NCBI GenBank assembly: GCA_002329565.1
Contig: DCTM01000057.1
Location: forward strand, 1-5,786
DNA: 5,786 nucleotides
Direction of reading: 5' to 3'
DNA from: Firmicutes bacterium UBA1440
Lineage (GTDB): Bacteria > Bacillota > Clostridia > Peptostreptococcales > Anaerovoracaceae
A program made the position numbers and the translations under genes. Below are positions 1 to 5,094 of the stretch, one piece after another; position 1 is the stretch's first letter; every line of letters starts with the position of its first letter. The notes beneath the pieces are model-generated. The model ran no database searches. It was not told the origin of the DNA and was given only the letters and a program-made list of their open reading frames with translations.

Positions 1-1413
1 CACACTAATAGCACTTACTGCTATCGTTTTGGAACCACCGCCGCCACCGCCGCCGCCTGCTGCAGGCGTGGTTGTGCCTGTGGTGGAGCTTGTGCCGCCT
101 GTAACTTCTTTGCCGCCGGCTGTTGTGCCTTCAACACCTGTGTCAACTTTTACGGTTGTACCCTTGGTGTCAACTTTTGCACTGTCGGCTTTTACGTCGA
201 CATTCTTGACCGTTCCGTCACCCTTAACTGTTACTTTTTCAGCTTGTACTGTAACGTTTGTGACGGTAGCACCCTTCTGCACTTCAGTCGTTGCACCCGT
301 TGCGTTTGCGCCAAGGGTTACATTTTCAATCTTTGCTCCGTCAGCGACTTTTACGTCGGCATTCTCAGCCGTGACTTTGACTTCGCCGATTGTGGCATTC
401 TTGATTGTGACAGGTACGTCTGCCGCAGCTACTTCCACTGTGCCGACTGTTCCTTCGACTATAACGTCGTCGTTTCCGTCATCGATGTAGATAACTTCGA
501 CATCGGCATCACCCTGCACGGCTACTCTGACATTACCGTCTACTTTTGCTACGACGATGTTGCCGAGATTGCTGCCGCCCTTGATGATGACGGAGTTGAC
601 GCCACCGCCTCTGACGATGGTATCGCCTGTGACTTTGACGTTGTCGATGGTGACATCGCCGTTGCCTACACCGTCACCGATGATAAGGTTGCCGTTTACC
701 GTCACGTTCTGCAGTGTTACGTTCGGTACGTTGATCATTACGTTGCCGCTTGCAACTTCTGTCACTGTGCCTGCCTTGGTTATGTAGGTCTTAACCATGT
801 TGTCCATAATCTTGGCGAACTCAGCTCTCGTAATCGACGCTGTCGGGTTGAGCATACCGCCCGATCCCGCAACATAGCCGCCAACTACGAGGCCGCTGAT
901 GCCGTCTGCAGCCCAAGAGGCGACGTTGCCTTTGTCGGCGAACGCATTCAATGCGCTGCTGCCTGCTCCGGAAACCTTGAATGCTCTTGCCAGCACGGTA
1001 AAGGCTTCCTGTCTTGTAATGCTGTCATTCGGACGCATCTTTGTGTCAAGCTTATATGTACCCATCTTGACAGCCTTTGCCATCTCGCCCGCATACCATG
1101 CATCGGATGCTACATCGCTTACACCCGTAAGCGCTGCTTTTTCGGTCGCTCCGAATGCGCGATTAACGATTGTAGCCATTTCGGCTCTTGTGAGGTTACC
1201 CGTCGGTTTGATGAGTTTAGCCCCTCCTGCGCTGTCATAGCCGGATATCAGTCCGTTGTTCACCGCATTTTGCAATGCTTCGGTTGACCAATCGGACGGC
1301 ATGTCCGCAAATGACATGCTGCTTGTGCCTTCATCTGCGAAGGCCATGCCCGGCATATAGCAAAATACCATTGCTAATGCCAGAAAAAGCGCAAATCCTT
1401 TTCTCTTTCTCAT
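1..1413 (-). CDS. Secreted SLH-domain surface protein with beta-repeat stalk (3' end beyond window)
   Basis: The reading frame is open from an ATG at 1413 to the window edge (471 codons, no stop seen). Residues 1-26 form a signal peptide (MRKRK, hydrophobic core, likely cut after AFA). Three SLH repeats follow at about 34-88, 97-147 and 157-207, each ending in the characteristic motif (LTRAE 74-78, ITRQE 132-136, ITRAE 194-198). SLH triplets hold proteins on pyruvylated secondary cell-wall polymers, so this is expected on the cell surface. Residues about 216-430 are short Val/Thr/Asn/Gly beta-strand-like repeats (NVTL, NVTV, VTIDNV, VTIKNA, KIENVTL), resembling a parallel beta-helix or stalk. 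A Thr/Gly-rich stretch, PAA and eight glycines (453-460) then lead into SKTIAVSAISV, probably the start of another domain. AGGAGG lies 5 nt before the ATG. It follows the LytTR gene after 120 bp. The SLH call is firm; ligand and role of the stalk are unknown. Confidence 0.93.
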   Translation of the reverse strand, partial: MRKRKGFALFLALAMVFCYMPGMAFADEGTSSMSFADMPSDWSTEALQNAVNNGLISGYDSAGGAKLIKPTGNLTRAEMATIVNRAFGATEKAALTGVSDVASDAWYAGEMAKAVKMGTYKLDTKMRPNDSITRQEAFTVLARAFKVSGAGSSALNAFADKGNVASWAADGISGLVVGGYVAGSGGMLNPTASITRAEFAKIMDNMVKTYITKAGTVTEVASGNVMINVPNVTLQNVTVNGNLIIGDGVGNGDVTIDNVKVTGDTIVRGGGVNSVIIKGGSNLGNIVVAKVDGNVRVAVQGDADVEVIYIDDGNDDVIVEGTVGTVEVAAADVPVTIKNATIGEVKVTAENADVKVADGAKIENVTLGANATGATTEVQKGATVTNVTVQAEKVTVKGDGTVKNVDVKADSAKVDTKGTTVKVDTGVEGTTAGGKEVTGGTSSTTGTTTPAAGGGGGGGGSKTIAVSAISV

Positions 1414-1418
1414 CTTTT

Positions 1419-1424
1419 CCTCCT
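1419..1424 (-). promoter_or_regulatory. Ribosome binding site of the SLH gene
   Basis: A perfect AGGAGG on the minus strand lies 5 nt upstream of the ATG at 1413. It fixes the start and makes the signal peptide the true N terminus. Confidence 0.85.
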
Positions 1425-1429
1425 ATTTT

Positions 1430-1453
1430 ATTTTTATTAATATTTTTATTAAT
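1430..1453. repeat. 12-bp tandem duplication in the SLH 5' leader
   Basis: Two exact adjacent copies of ATTTTTATTAAT (plus strand) occupy 1430-1441 and 1442-1453. They lie between the predicted -10 and the ribosome binding site, so they would be in the untranslated leader of the SLH mRNA. The leader is almost pure A/T, which would keep it unstructured. Slippage at such a repeat could change leader length; that is inference. Confidence 0.7.
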
Positions 1454-1463
1454 ATAATATAAA

Positions 1464-1492
1464 ATTATATCCGCATTAAAAGTATGTCTTAT
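1464..1492 (-). promoter_or_regulatory. Candidate sigma-A promoter of the SLH gene
   Basis: A perfect TATAAT (minus strand) sits at 1464-1469, about 50 bp before the SLH start. The -35 at 17-bp spacing (1487-1492, ATAAGA) matches the consensus at only three of six positions, so the promoter may need an activator. Read-through from the LytTR gene is also possible, because no terminator is visible between the two genes. Confidence 0.5.
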
Positions 1493-1508
1493 ATGTAGCT
1501 TTACATAT
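1491..1508. repeat. Perfect 7-bp inverted repeat upstream of the SLH promoter
   Basis: ATATGTA (1491-1497) and TACATAT (1502-1508) are exact inverted copies with a 4-bp spacer. The element touches the weak -35 of the SLH promoter and lies between it and the LytTR stop codon. No T-run follows it on either strand, so it is not a standard terminator. A dimeric regulator site is a reasonable guess. Confidence 0.5.
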
Positions 1509-1533
1509 CTGAGATGTATTAATGCGTACACCT

Positions 1534-2259
1534 CTACAAGTCGCCCCGTTGTAAAAATCTTAAGTAGCACTCTTTGGCATCCTGATATTTGTTTCTGCTT
1601 ATTGGGATCTTGGCTCCGTTTATCATATAAAAAGAGGTGCCCTGCATTTTTTTTATGTACTTTAAATTGATAACGTAGCTGTTGTGACAACGGCAAAAGT
1701 TGACGGTACCATACTTTTCTATTTCCGAAAATTTCGCGTAAAAAGTGTAGGGGGAAGTTCTCTCCTCCGTAAATACATTAATCTTGCGATTTGCTTTTTC
1801 CAGGTAAATAATTTGCTCAACCGGAACCGCCACGGTAAACGTCCTCGTCACAATAGGGAGCACTTGAGGTTGTAATCTTTGGAGCTTTTTGTCAGCATGG
1901 CGAAGCGCCTTATCCAAGGATTCTTTTTTTATTGGTTTTTCCAGAAAGAAAATATGCTCCACTTCATATACATCAAAGCTGTAATTTTGATATTCAGACA
2001 TGAAAATAATCTGTGCAAGCGGATTTGCACTTAAGAGTTGTTTTGCAATTTCCAAGCCGCTTATGCCGGATTTGAATTTTATTTCGACGATAGCAATGCA
2101 CGGAAGTTTGCAAAATTTCTCTTCTAAATGAAATTGAAAGCTTTCTTGGTCGGAAATGCAACTGATGTTCCCTATGATATCGCCTGCTGTATCAATAATC
2201 TGCTTTCTGAATTGCTTCAAAAAAAGTTTGTCATCATCGTATATCAATAAATTCCACAT
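1534..2259 (-). CDS. LytTR-family response regulator with Glu at the phosphoacceptor site
   Basis: A 241-residue two-domain regulator of the AgrA/LytR type. Residues 1-125 form a receiver domain: acidic cluster D8-D10 (LLIYDDD), a beta-4 Ser at S88 (IIFMSEY) and the Lys-Pro pair K108-P109 (FFLEKPI). The position normally holding the phosphorylated Asp reads IVEI, with E59. Residues about 134-237 form a LytTR DNA-binding domain (QIIYLEKANRKINVF, CRCHNSYVINLKYI, ISRNKYQDAKECYL), which typically binds short repeats upstream of surface, virulence or competence genes. An ATG also exists at 2265, but AAAGGA abuts it directly and is 6 nt from the ATG at 2259; the paralogue at 2744 begins the same way (M-x-NLLIYDD), so 2259 is preferred. 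No histidine kinase adjoins it. The SLH gene 120 bp downstream is the obvious candidate target. It is visibly AT-richer than the genes on either side. Confidence 0.92.
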   Translation of the reverse strand: MWNLLIYDDDKLFLKQFRKQIIDTAGDIIGNISCISDQESFQFHLEEKFCKLPCIAIVEIKFKSGISGLEIAKQLLSANPLAQIIFMSEYQNYSFDVYEVEHIFFLEKPIKKESLDKALRHADKKLQRLQPQVLPIVTRTFTVAVPVEQIIYLEKANRKINVFTEERTSPYTFYAKFSEIEKYGTVNFCRCHNSYVINLKYIKKMQGTSFYMINGAKIPISRNKYQDAKECYLRFLQRGDL

Positions 2260-2265
2260 ATACAT

Positions 2266-2271
2266 TCCTTT
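2266..2271 (-). promoter_or_regulatory. Ribosome binding site deciding the LytTR start
   Basis: AAAGGA on the minus strand is 6 nt from the ATG at 2259 but 0 nt from the ATG at 2265. The spacing excludes the longer start. Confidence 0.7.
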
Positions 2272-2293
2272 GTTAAATTTTAGTCATATCGAC

Positions 2294-2323
2294 ACATTAC
2301 CATAATTTTCTTGTTTTTTCCAA
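2294..2323 (-). promoter_or_regulatory. Candidate promoter of the LytTR regulator gene
   Basis: On the minus strand TTGGAA (2318-2323) is 18 bp from TAATGT (2294-2299), which is preceded by TG one base away (extended -10, 2301-2302). The same extended -10 position is conserved in front of the truncated paralogue, supporting the placement. The predicted leader is roughly 30 nt. Confidence 0.5.
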
Positions 2324-2366
2324 TATTGCATACTTTTGCTGTTAAAATGTAATTATTATGCATTTT
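2296..2366. repeat. Upstream control block, copy A (paralogous to 2786-2855), with dyad
   Basis: This block in front of the intact regulator aligns without gaps to 2786-2843 over 58 bp: 16 of 18 bases match (2296-2313), then 14 of 28, then 12 of 12 (TTAAAATGTAAT, 2342-2353). It contains the imperfect dyad AAAATGTA (2344-2351), 7-bp spacer, TGCATTTT (2359-2366). The strongest conservation is at the -10 region and at the dyad, and both are kept while the middle has drifted, as expected for functional sites. The dyad lies about 20 bp upstream of the -35, a usual activator position. Confidence 0.65.
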
Positions 2367-2471
2367 TTCGTTAATTTTTTAACAACATATATAAGTGCTG
2401 AGTGCGGATATTCTCCCTCGGCGACTAAACAATTTGTCGCTCAGATTTGTCTATCAGCTCCTTTTATCGCT
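2367..2471. other. Non-coding spacer between truncated unit and LytTR promoter
   Basis: I see no gene here. It contains a perfect inverted repeat GTTAA-TTTT-TTAAC (2370-2383). It also has a hairpin GCGAC (2421-2425)/GTCGC (2436-2440), partly overlapping a wider CTGAG (2398-2402)/CTCAG (2440-2444) pairing, and a direct repeat ATTTGTC (2432-2438 and 2445-2451). There is no T-run after the hairpin on the minus strand and no riboswitch class I recognise. Confidence 0.4.
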
Positions 2472-2744
2472 TTAACTCAATAAAAAACAAGGAGGCAAAC
2501 ACGGAATTATTCCCGGACTGTCTCCTCTTGTTTTCTCATTTAAGCCATCGGTAACGGCCTTGAATGTTATTTCCGCCACAGCAATACCCGGAAGATGTCT
2601 GTTGTCTTCCGAATGAAATTCAACACTCTTTTGGCCGGAATTGCAGTTGGTATTTGCTGCTATATCTACTGCCGTTTTGATAATTTGCTTTCTGAATTTT
2701 TTTAGGAAAGGTTTTTCATCATCGTATATCAATAAATTCAACAT
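2472..2744 (-). pseudogene. Truncated LytTR-regulator paralogue (receiver fragment only)
   Basis: Ninety codons, of which the first ~71 align with the intact regulator at 2259-1534: MLNLLIYDDEKPFLKKFRK against MWNLLIYDDDKLFLKQFRK, with the shared spacing continuing to the beta-3 region (LPGIAVAEITFK against LPCIAIVEIKFK). More than half of the aligned residues are identical. Homology stops around 2530-2540, before beta-4, and the remaining codons read through a terminator hairpin to a TAA at 2472. So the rest of the receiver and the whole LytTR domain are missing. The phosphoacceptor position is Glu here too. GAGGT lies 6 nt before the ATG, and a promoter-like block precedes it, so expression looks possible. 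It starts 116 bp after the pdaA stop. Most likely a decayed tandem duplicate; a small regulatory protein is an alternative. Confidence 0.8.
2482..2534 (-). terminator. Intrinsic terminator at the end of the truncated regulator
   Basis: On the minus strand an arm beginning AAAACAAGAGGAG (2522-2534) pairs with CTCCTTGTTTT (2484-2494), giving about 11 bp with a two-base bulge, and the stem can extend inward. The enclosed segment holds a smaller GGAA/TTCC fold. A run of six T follows directly (2482-2487), overlapping the outer stem. The frame of the truncated gene runs through it, showing that the ORF tail is not conserved coding sequence. It should also stop read-through from pdaA before the intact regulator. 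Confidence 0.75.
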
Positions 2745-2783
2745 AACAATACCTCAGCTGCATACGAATAACATTTCCATATT

Positions 2784-2792
2784 ATATTATCA
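2784..2792 (-). promoter_or_regulatory. Candidate extended -10 of the truncated paralogue
   Basis: TG-A-TAATAT on the minus strand (TAATAT at 2784-2789, TG at 2791-2792) occupies the same place in the conserved block as the extended -10 of the intact regulator. The -35 region has drifted and is not recognisable at the equivalent position. Confidence 0.45.
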
Positions 2793-2855
2793 CAATTTTC
2801 TTGCAATTTTCGTTAATGCCAAATTTCGACATTAAAATGTAATATTCTGCATTTT
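2786..2855. repeat. Upstream control block, copy B (paralogous to 2296-2366), with dyad
   Basis: Second copy of the control block, in front of the truncated regulator. It ends only a few bases from the pdaA stop codon. The dyad is AAAATGTA (2834-2841), 6-bp spacer, TGCATTTT (2848-2855); the arms are identical to copy A while the spacer differs by one base in length. As RNA from pdaA, the same dyad could form a weak AU-rich hairpin just after the pdaA stop, but it lacks a proper GC stem and T-run, so I do not call it a terminator. Confidence 0.65.
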
Positions 2856-2860
2856 TGTTT

Positions 2861-3688
2861 TTACTGCAGCGCCGTAATCGGTTTGAATTCGTAGCCCATC
2901 TCCTCCCACTTCGTCAGAAGCTCGTCGAGAATGTCGGCGTTGGTTTTGGATGTACTGTGCAGCAGAACGATGGCCCCGGGATGCACGCGTGGGACCAGCT
3001 TATCGAATGCTTCCTGTTTCGTAGGTTGCTGCGATTCATACCAGTCCACATATGCCAGACTCCAGAAGACAGTCTTATATCCCAGTGCTTGCGCCATCTT
3101 GAGATTTTCCTCGCTGTATTTGCCCTGTGGCGGCCGGTAATATTTCTTCATTTCCTTTCCTGTCGCCTGCTTGTAGAGAGCTTCAAGCTCCTGCAATTCT
3201 TTCGTAAAAGCCTCTTTCGTGCCGATGGATGACATGTCGGGATGATGCATAGTATGGTTGCCTACCGTGTGCCCCTCCTCTGCCATTCGTTTCACCATTT
3301 CGGAGTTAGTCTCGATGTAGTTGCCGACCAAGAAAAAGCAGGCAGGCGCTTTGTGCTTTTTCAGTACGTCTAGGATCTTGCCGGTGTTGCCGTTTTCATA
3401 GCCCGCATCGAAGGTAAGGTATAATACCTTCTTTGTGGTATCGTCGGCGTAATATGCATCGTACTTTTTCAAATAATCTGCGGTCGCATTGCCGACGGGC
3501 GGCTTCCCTTCTTCTTGGAATGAAAGTCCCCAGTTACCGTCCGCCGCAGTCTGCATGATATCGGCGCGACCTGTTAAAAATGTCGTCATTGCCGCTGCCG
3601 TTGCAGCACACAGGCAAAAGACTGCAGCCAGCTTGCCCGCACGCAGCGCACGGCGTTTTAAGTTTCTTTTATTGATATAAATTCCCAT
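2861..3688 (-). CDS. pdaA: Delta-lactam-biosynthetic polysaccharide de-N-acetylase (PdaA type)
   Basis: A 275-residue carbohydrate-esterase-4 protein closely resembling Bacillus subtilis PdaA, which removes the acetyl group from muramic acid (after CwlD strips the peptide) so that muramic-delta-lactam can form in the spore cortex. Residues 20-38 are an N-terminal membrane segment; NWG (52-54) and LKKYDAYY (73-80) are PdaA-like lead-in motifs. Catalytic motifs in order: TFDAGYE (92-98, D94), H145 and H149 in NHTMHHP, RPPQG (185-189), FWSLAYVDW (208-216), LLHS (242-245). The second Asp of the usual TFDDG is Ala here; as I recall PdaA itself has Asn there. A GTG start at 3697 is possible, but GGCGGTGA lies 5 nt before the ATG at 3688, which I prefer. 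Expected on the outer forespore membrane side, normally under late sporulation control; I see no clear sigma-G promoter. Confidence 0.92.
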   Translation of the reverse strand: MGIYINKRNLKRRALRAGKLAAVFCLCAATAAAMTTFLTGRADIMQTAADGNWGLSFQEEGKPPVGNATADYLKKYDAYYADDTTKKVLYLTFDAGYENGNTGKILDVLKKHKAPACFFLVGNYIETNSEMVKRMAEEGHTVGNHTMHHPDMSSIGTKEAFTKELQELEALYKQATGKEMKKYYRPPQGKYSEENLKMAQALGYKTVFWSLAYVDWYESQQPTKQEAFDKLVPRVHPGAIVLLHSTSKTNADILDELLTKWEEMGYEFKPITALQ

Positions 3689-3750
3689 AAAAATCACCGC
3701 CCATATATTTCAATCTCATCTTAAAATATACGTGGCGGTGTTGTTTTTAT
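3687..3750. promoter_or_regulatory. Long inverted repeat covering the pdaA ribosome binding site and start; possible terminator or translational switch
   Basis: Read on the minus strand, ATAAAAA (3744-3750) pairs with TTTTTAT (3687-3693). After a 4/2-nt internal loop ACCGCC pairs with GGCGGT, then after a one-base bulge two more pairs (one G-U) and TATATTT pairs with AAATATA, around a 13-nt loop (3711-3723). About 22 pairs in all. The 3' arm contains the pdaA Shine-Dalgarno (3694-3701) and overlaps its ATG (3686-3688). A GC-rich base followed by T5 and preceded by A5 is also the form of a bidirectional intrinsic terminator for the gene ending at 3774. A weak promoter-like pair (ATGACA 3750-3755, 19 bp, TATATT 3725-3730) overlaps it; if used, the RNA would lack the 5' arm. 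Confidence 0.7.
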
Positions 3751-3773
3751 GTCATGTTATGAGGTAATCGCAA

Positions 3774-4967
3774 CTACATGTTCGTATAGTTGTCGAAATA
3801 GCCTTGGATGTGAATGATCGGTGTGCCCTTGTCGCCGCTGCCCGAGGTCAGGTCGCACAGCGAACCGATGAGGTCTGTCAGTCTGCGCGGTGTCGTACCC
3901 TGCGAGACCATGTTGCCGACCAAGTCGGAATCTTTGTTCTTGATATAGTTCGAAATCGCCTCTTTCAGTGCATCTCCGCTGAGGTGCGAGAAGTCGTTGT
4001 CTGCGAGATATTTGAGCTTGATCTCGTTCGGCTGGCCTTCCAAACCTGCCGTATAAGCAGGAGAAACCACAGGATCGGCGAGCTCCCAGATCTTACCGAT
4101 CGGGTCCTTGAAGGCTCCGTCGCCGTATACCATCACTTCTACCTTCTTGCCCGTCTTTTCAAAGAAAATTCTGCTGATGTCGTCTACAATCGGCTGGCAA
4201 TTTCTTGGGAACAGCTTGATGCTCTCTTCCGTAGCCTTGTTAGAGCCGAGCAGACCGTAATTTTCGTTAAATCCACTGCCGTCGACGGAGGTGCTGAGAA
4301 TATCATCGAGTCCGTACACCTTGGCGGCACCGTTTGCTTTGAGGATGCGCTTGGTGCGTGCTCTTGAGTGAATGTCGCAGCACAGTACATTCTGCGTGTA
4401 ATCGAGGATCTTACGGCAGTCGTTGGCAAGTACGATCTCAACTTCGCAGCCCTGTTCTTCAATCAATCCTCTGTAATATTCGATGTAATCTACGCCTGTG
4501 AACGGGTGCTTGACGATGCCGAACAATTCTCTGAACTGCTGCTCGGTGAGAAGGTTCTTGTAAGGATCGACTCCTTTTTCATCGAGCATGTCGATGTCGA
4601 TCAGATGATTGCCCACTTCGTCCGACGGATAGCTCAGCATCAGGACGATTTTTTTTGCGCCTCTTGCGATTCCCTTCAGACAGATTGCGAAGCGATTTCT
4701 GGAAAGGATAGGGAAAATGACACCTATTGTTTCGTCCTCAAACTTCGTCTTAATATCGCGTGCGATATGATCTATGGATGCATAGATTCCTTGTGCTCGA
4801 GCCACAACCGCCTCGGTAACGGCGACGATATCGTGGTCGGCGATTTCAAATCCGCCCGCTTGAGAAGCCTTCAACACGCTGTCGACAACGATGTCGACAA
4901 TGTTATCTCCTTCTCTGATAATAGGGGCTCTGACACCTCTGGAAACGGTCCCTATAAGTCTTTCCAT
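3774..4967 (-). CDS. F420-0:L-glutamate ligase domain protein (CofE-like)
   Basis: A 397-residue protein whose N-terminal half resembles the F420_ligase (CofE) family: RAPIIREGDNIVDIVV (13-28), then DHDIVAVTEAVVARAQG, the counterpart of CofE GD-VVVVTQKVVSKAEG. A later part has VMVYGDGAFKDP and WELADPVVSPA, where CofE enzymes carry acidic metal-binding residues. True CofE adds gamma-linked glutamate to coenzyme F420-0 using GTP and is about 250 residues; this longer Bacillota form is found, as I recall, in organisms not known to make F420, so the substrate here is probably different. No other F420 gene is in the window. The frame extends up to 5006, but that ATG lies inside the TATAAT of its own promoter, and GGAGGA is 7 nt before the ATG at 4967. 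No signal peptide or membrane segment: cytosolic. Family assignment fairly sure, function unsure. Confidence 0.78.
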   Translation of the reverse strand: MERLIGTVSRGVRAPIIREGDNIVDIVVDSVLKASQAGGFEIADHDIVAVTEAVVARAQGIYASIDHIARDIKTKFEDETIGVIFPILSRNRFAICLKGIARGAKKIVLMLSYPSDEVGNHLIDIDMLDEKGVDPYKNLLTEQQFRELFGIVKHPFTGVDYIEYYRGLIEEQGCEVEIVLANDCRKILDYTQNVLCCDIHSRARTKRILKANGAAKVYGLDDILSTSVDGSGFNENYGLLGSNKATEESIKLFPRNCQPIVDDISRIFFEKTGKKVEVMVYGDGAFKDPIGKIWELADPVVSPAYTAGLEGQPNEIKLKYLADNDFSHLSGDALKEAISNYIKNKDSDLVGNMVSQGTTPRRLTDLIGSLCDLTSGSGDKGTPIIHIQGYFDNYTNM

Positions 4968-4974
4968 ACTTTGT

Positions 4975-4980
4975 TCCTCC
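4975..4980 (-). promoter_or_regulatory. Ribosome binding site of the CofE-like gene
   Basis: GGAGGA on the minus strand, 7 nt upstream of the ATG at 4967, sets the start there and not at 5006. Confidence 0.85.
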
Positions 4981-5004
4981 GTAATCAGTAAAAAATACTT
5001 AAGC

Positions 5005-5034
5005 ATTATATCACAAGGCTGATATAAAATAAAT
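5005..5034 (-). promoter_or_regulatory. Extended -10 promoter of the CofE-like gene
   Basis: TG-A-TATAAT on the minus strand (TATAAT 5005-5010, TG 5012-5013) is a perfect extended -10. The -35 at 17-bp spacing reads TTTATT (three of six). Transcription should begin near 4998, giving a leader of about 30 nt. The surrounding 5020-5060 stretch is strongly A/T-rich, as for an upstream promoter element. Confidence 0.65.
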
Positions 5035-5094
5035 ATATTTTCGAATATTTCGTTATATTTGCGGTCTTATGCACATTGTACCCGCCGTTTTCTT

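Noticed and set aside
34..57. GGC/GGT tract as a simple-sequence or CRISPR-like repeat
   Set aside because: It is eight consecutive glycine codons in frame with the SLH protein, a normal linker; no spaced direct repeats occur in the window.
244..1287. 347-codon open frame on the plus strand
   Set aside because: It is the antisense shadow of the SLH gene. It is Cys- and Asp-rich with no recognisable family, while the minus frame has a signal peptide, three SLH repeats and a perfect ribosome binding site. The plus-strand frames at 29-490, 557-787 and 899-1240 are rejected for the same reason.
1331..1696. 121-codon minus-strand ORF overlapping both the LytTR and SLH genes
   Set aside because: It runs in another frame through the LytTR 3' end, the intergenic region and the SLH signal peptide. 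It has no ribosome binding site or family resemblance.
2398..2444. Riboswitch upstream of the LytTR gene
   Set aside because: The pairings do not match any riboswitch class I know, and the element lies upstream of the predicted promoter, so it would not be in that mRNA.
4368..4991. 207-codon plus-strand ORF (and the one at 3804-4367)
   Set aside because: Both lie wholly or almost wholly antisense to the CofE-like gene and show no domain of their own; 2855-3232, inside pdaA, is rejected likewise.
4968..5006. Longer start of the CofE-like gene at 5006
   Set aside because: That ATG is part of the TATAAT promoter element, so it would not be transcribed, and it has no Shine-Dalgarno.
5040..5094. 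Possible terminator after the aminopeptidase gene
   Set aside because: The only pairing (GCGGGT with ACCGC) is five pairs with a bulge and a long loop, and no T-run follows.
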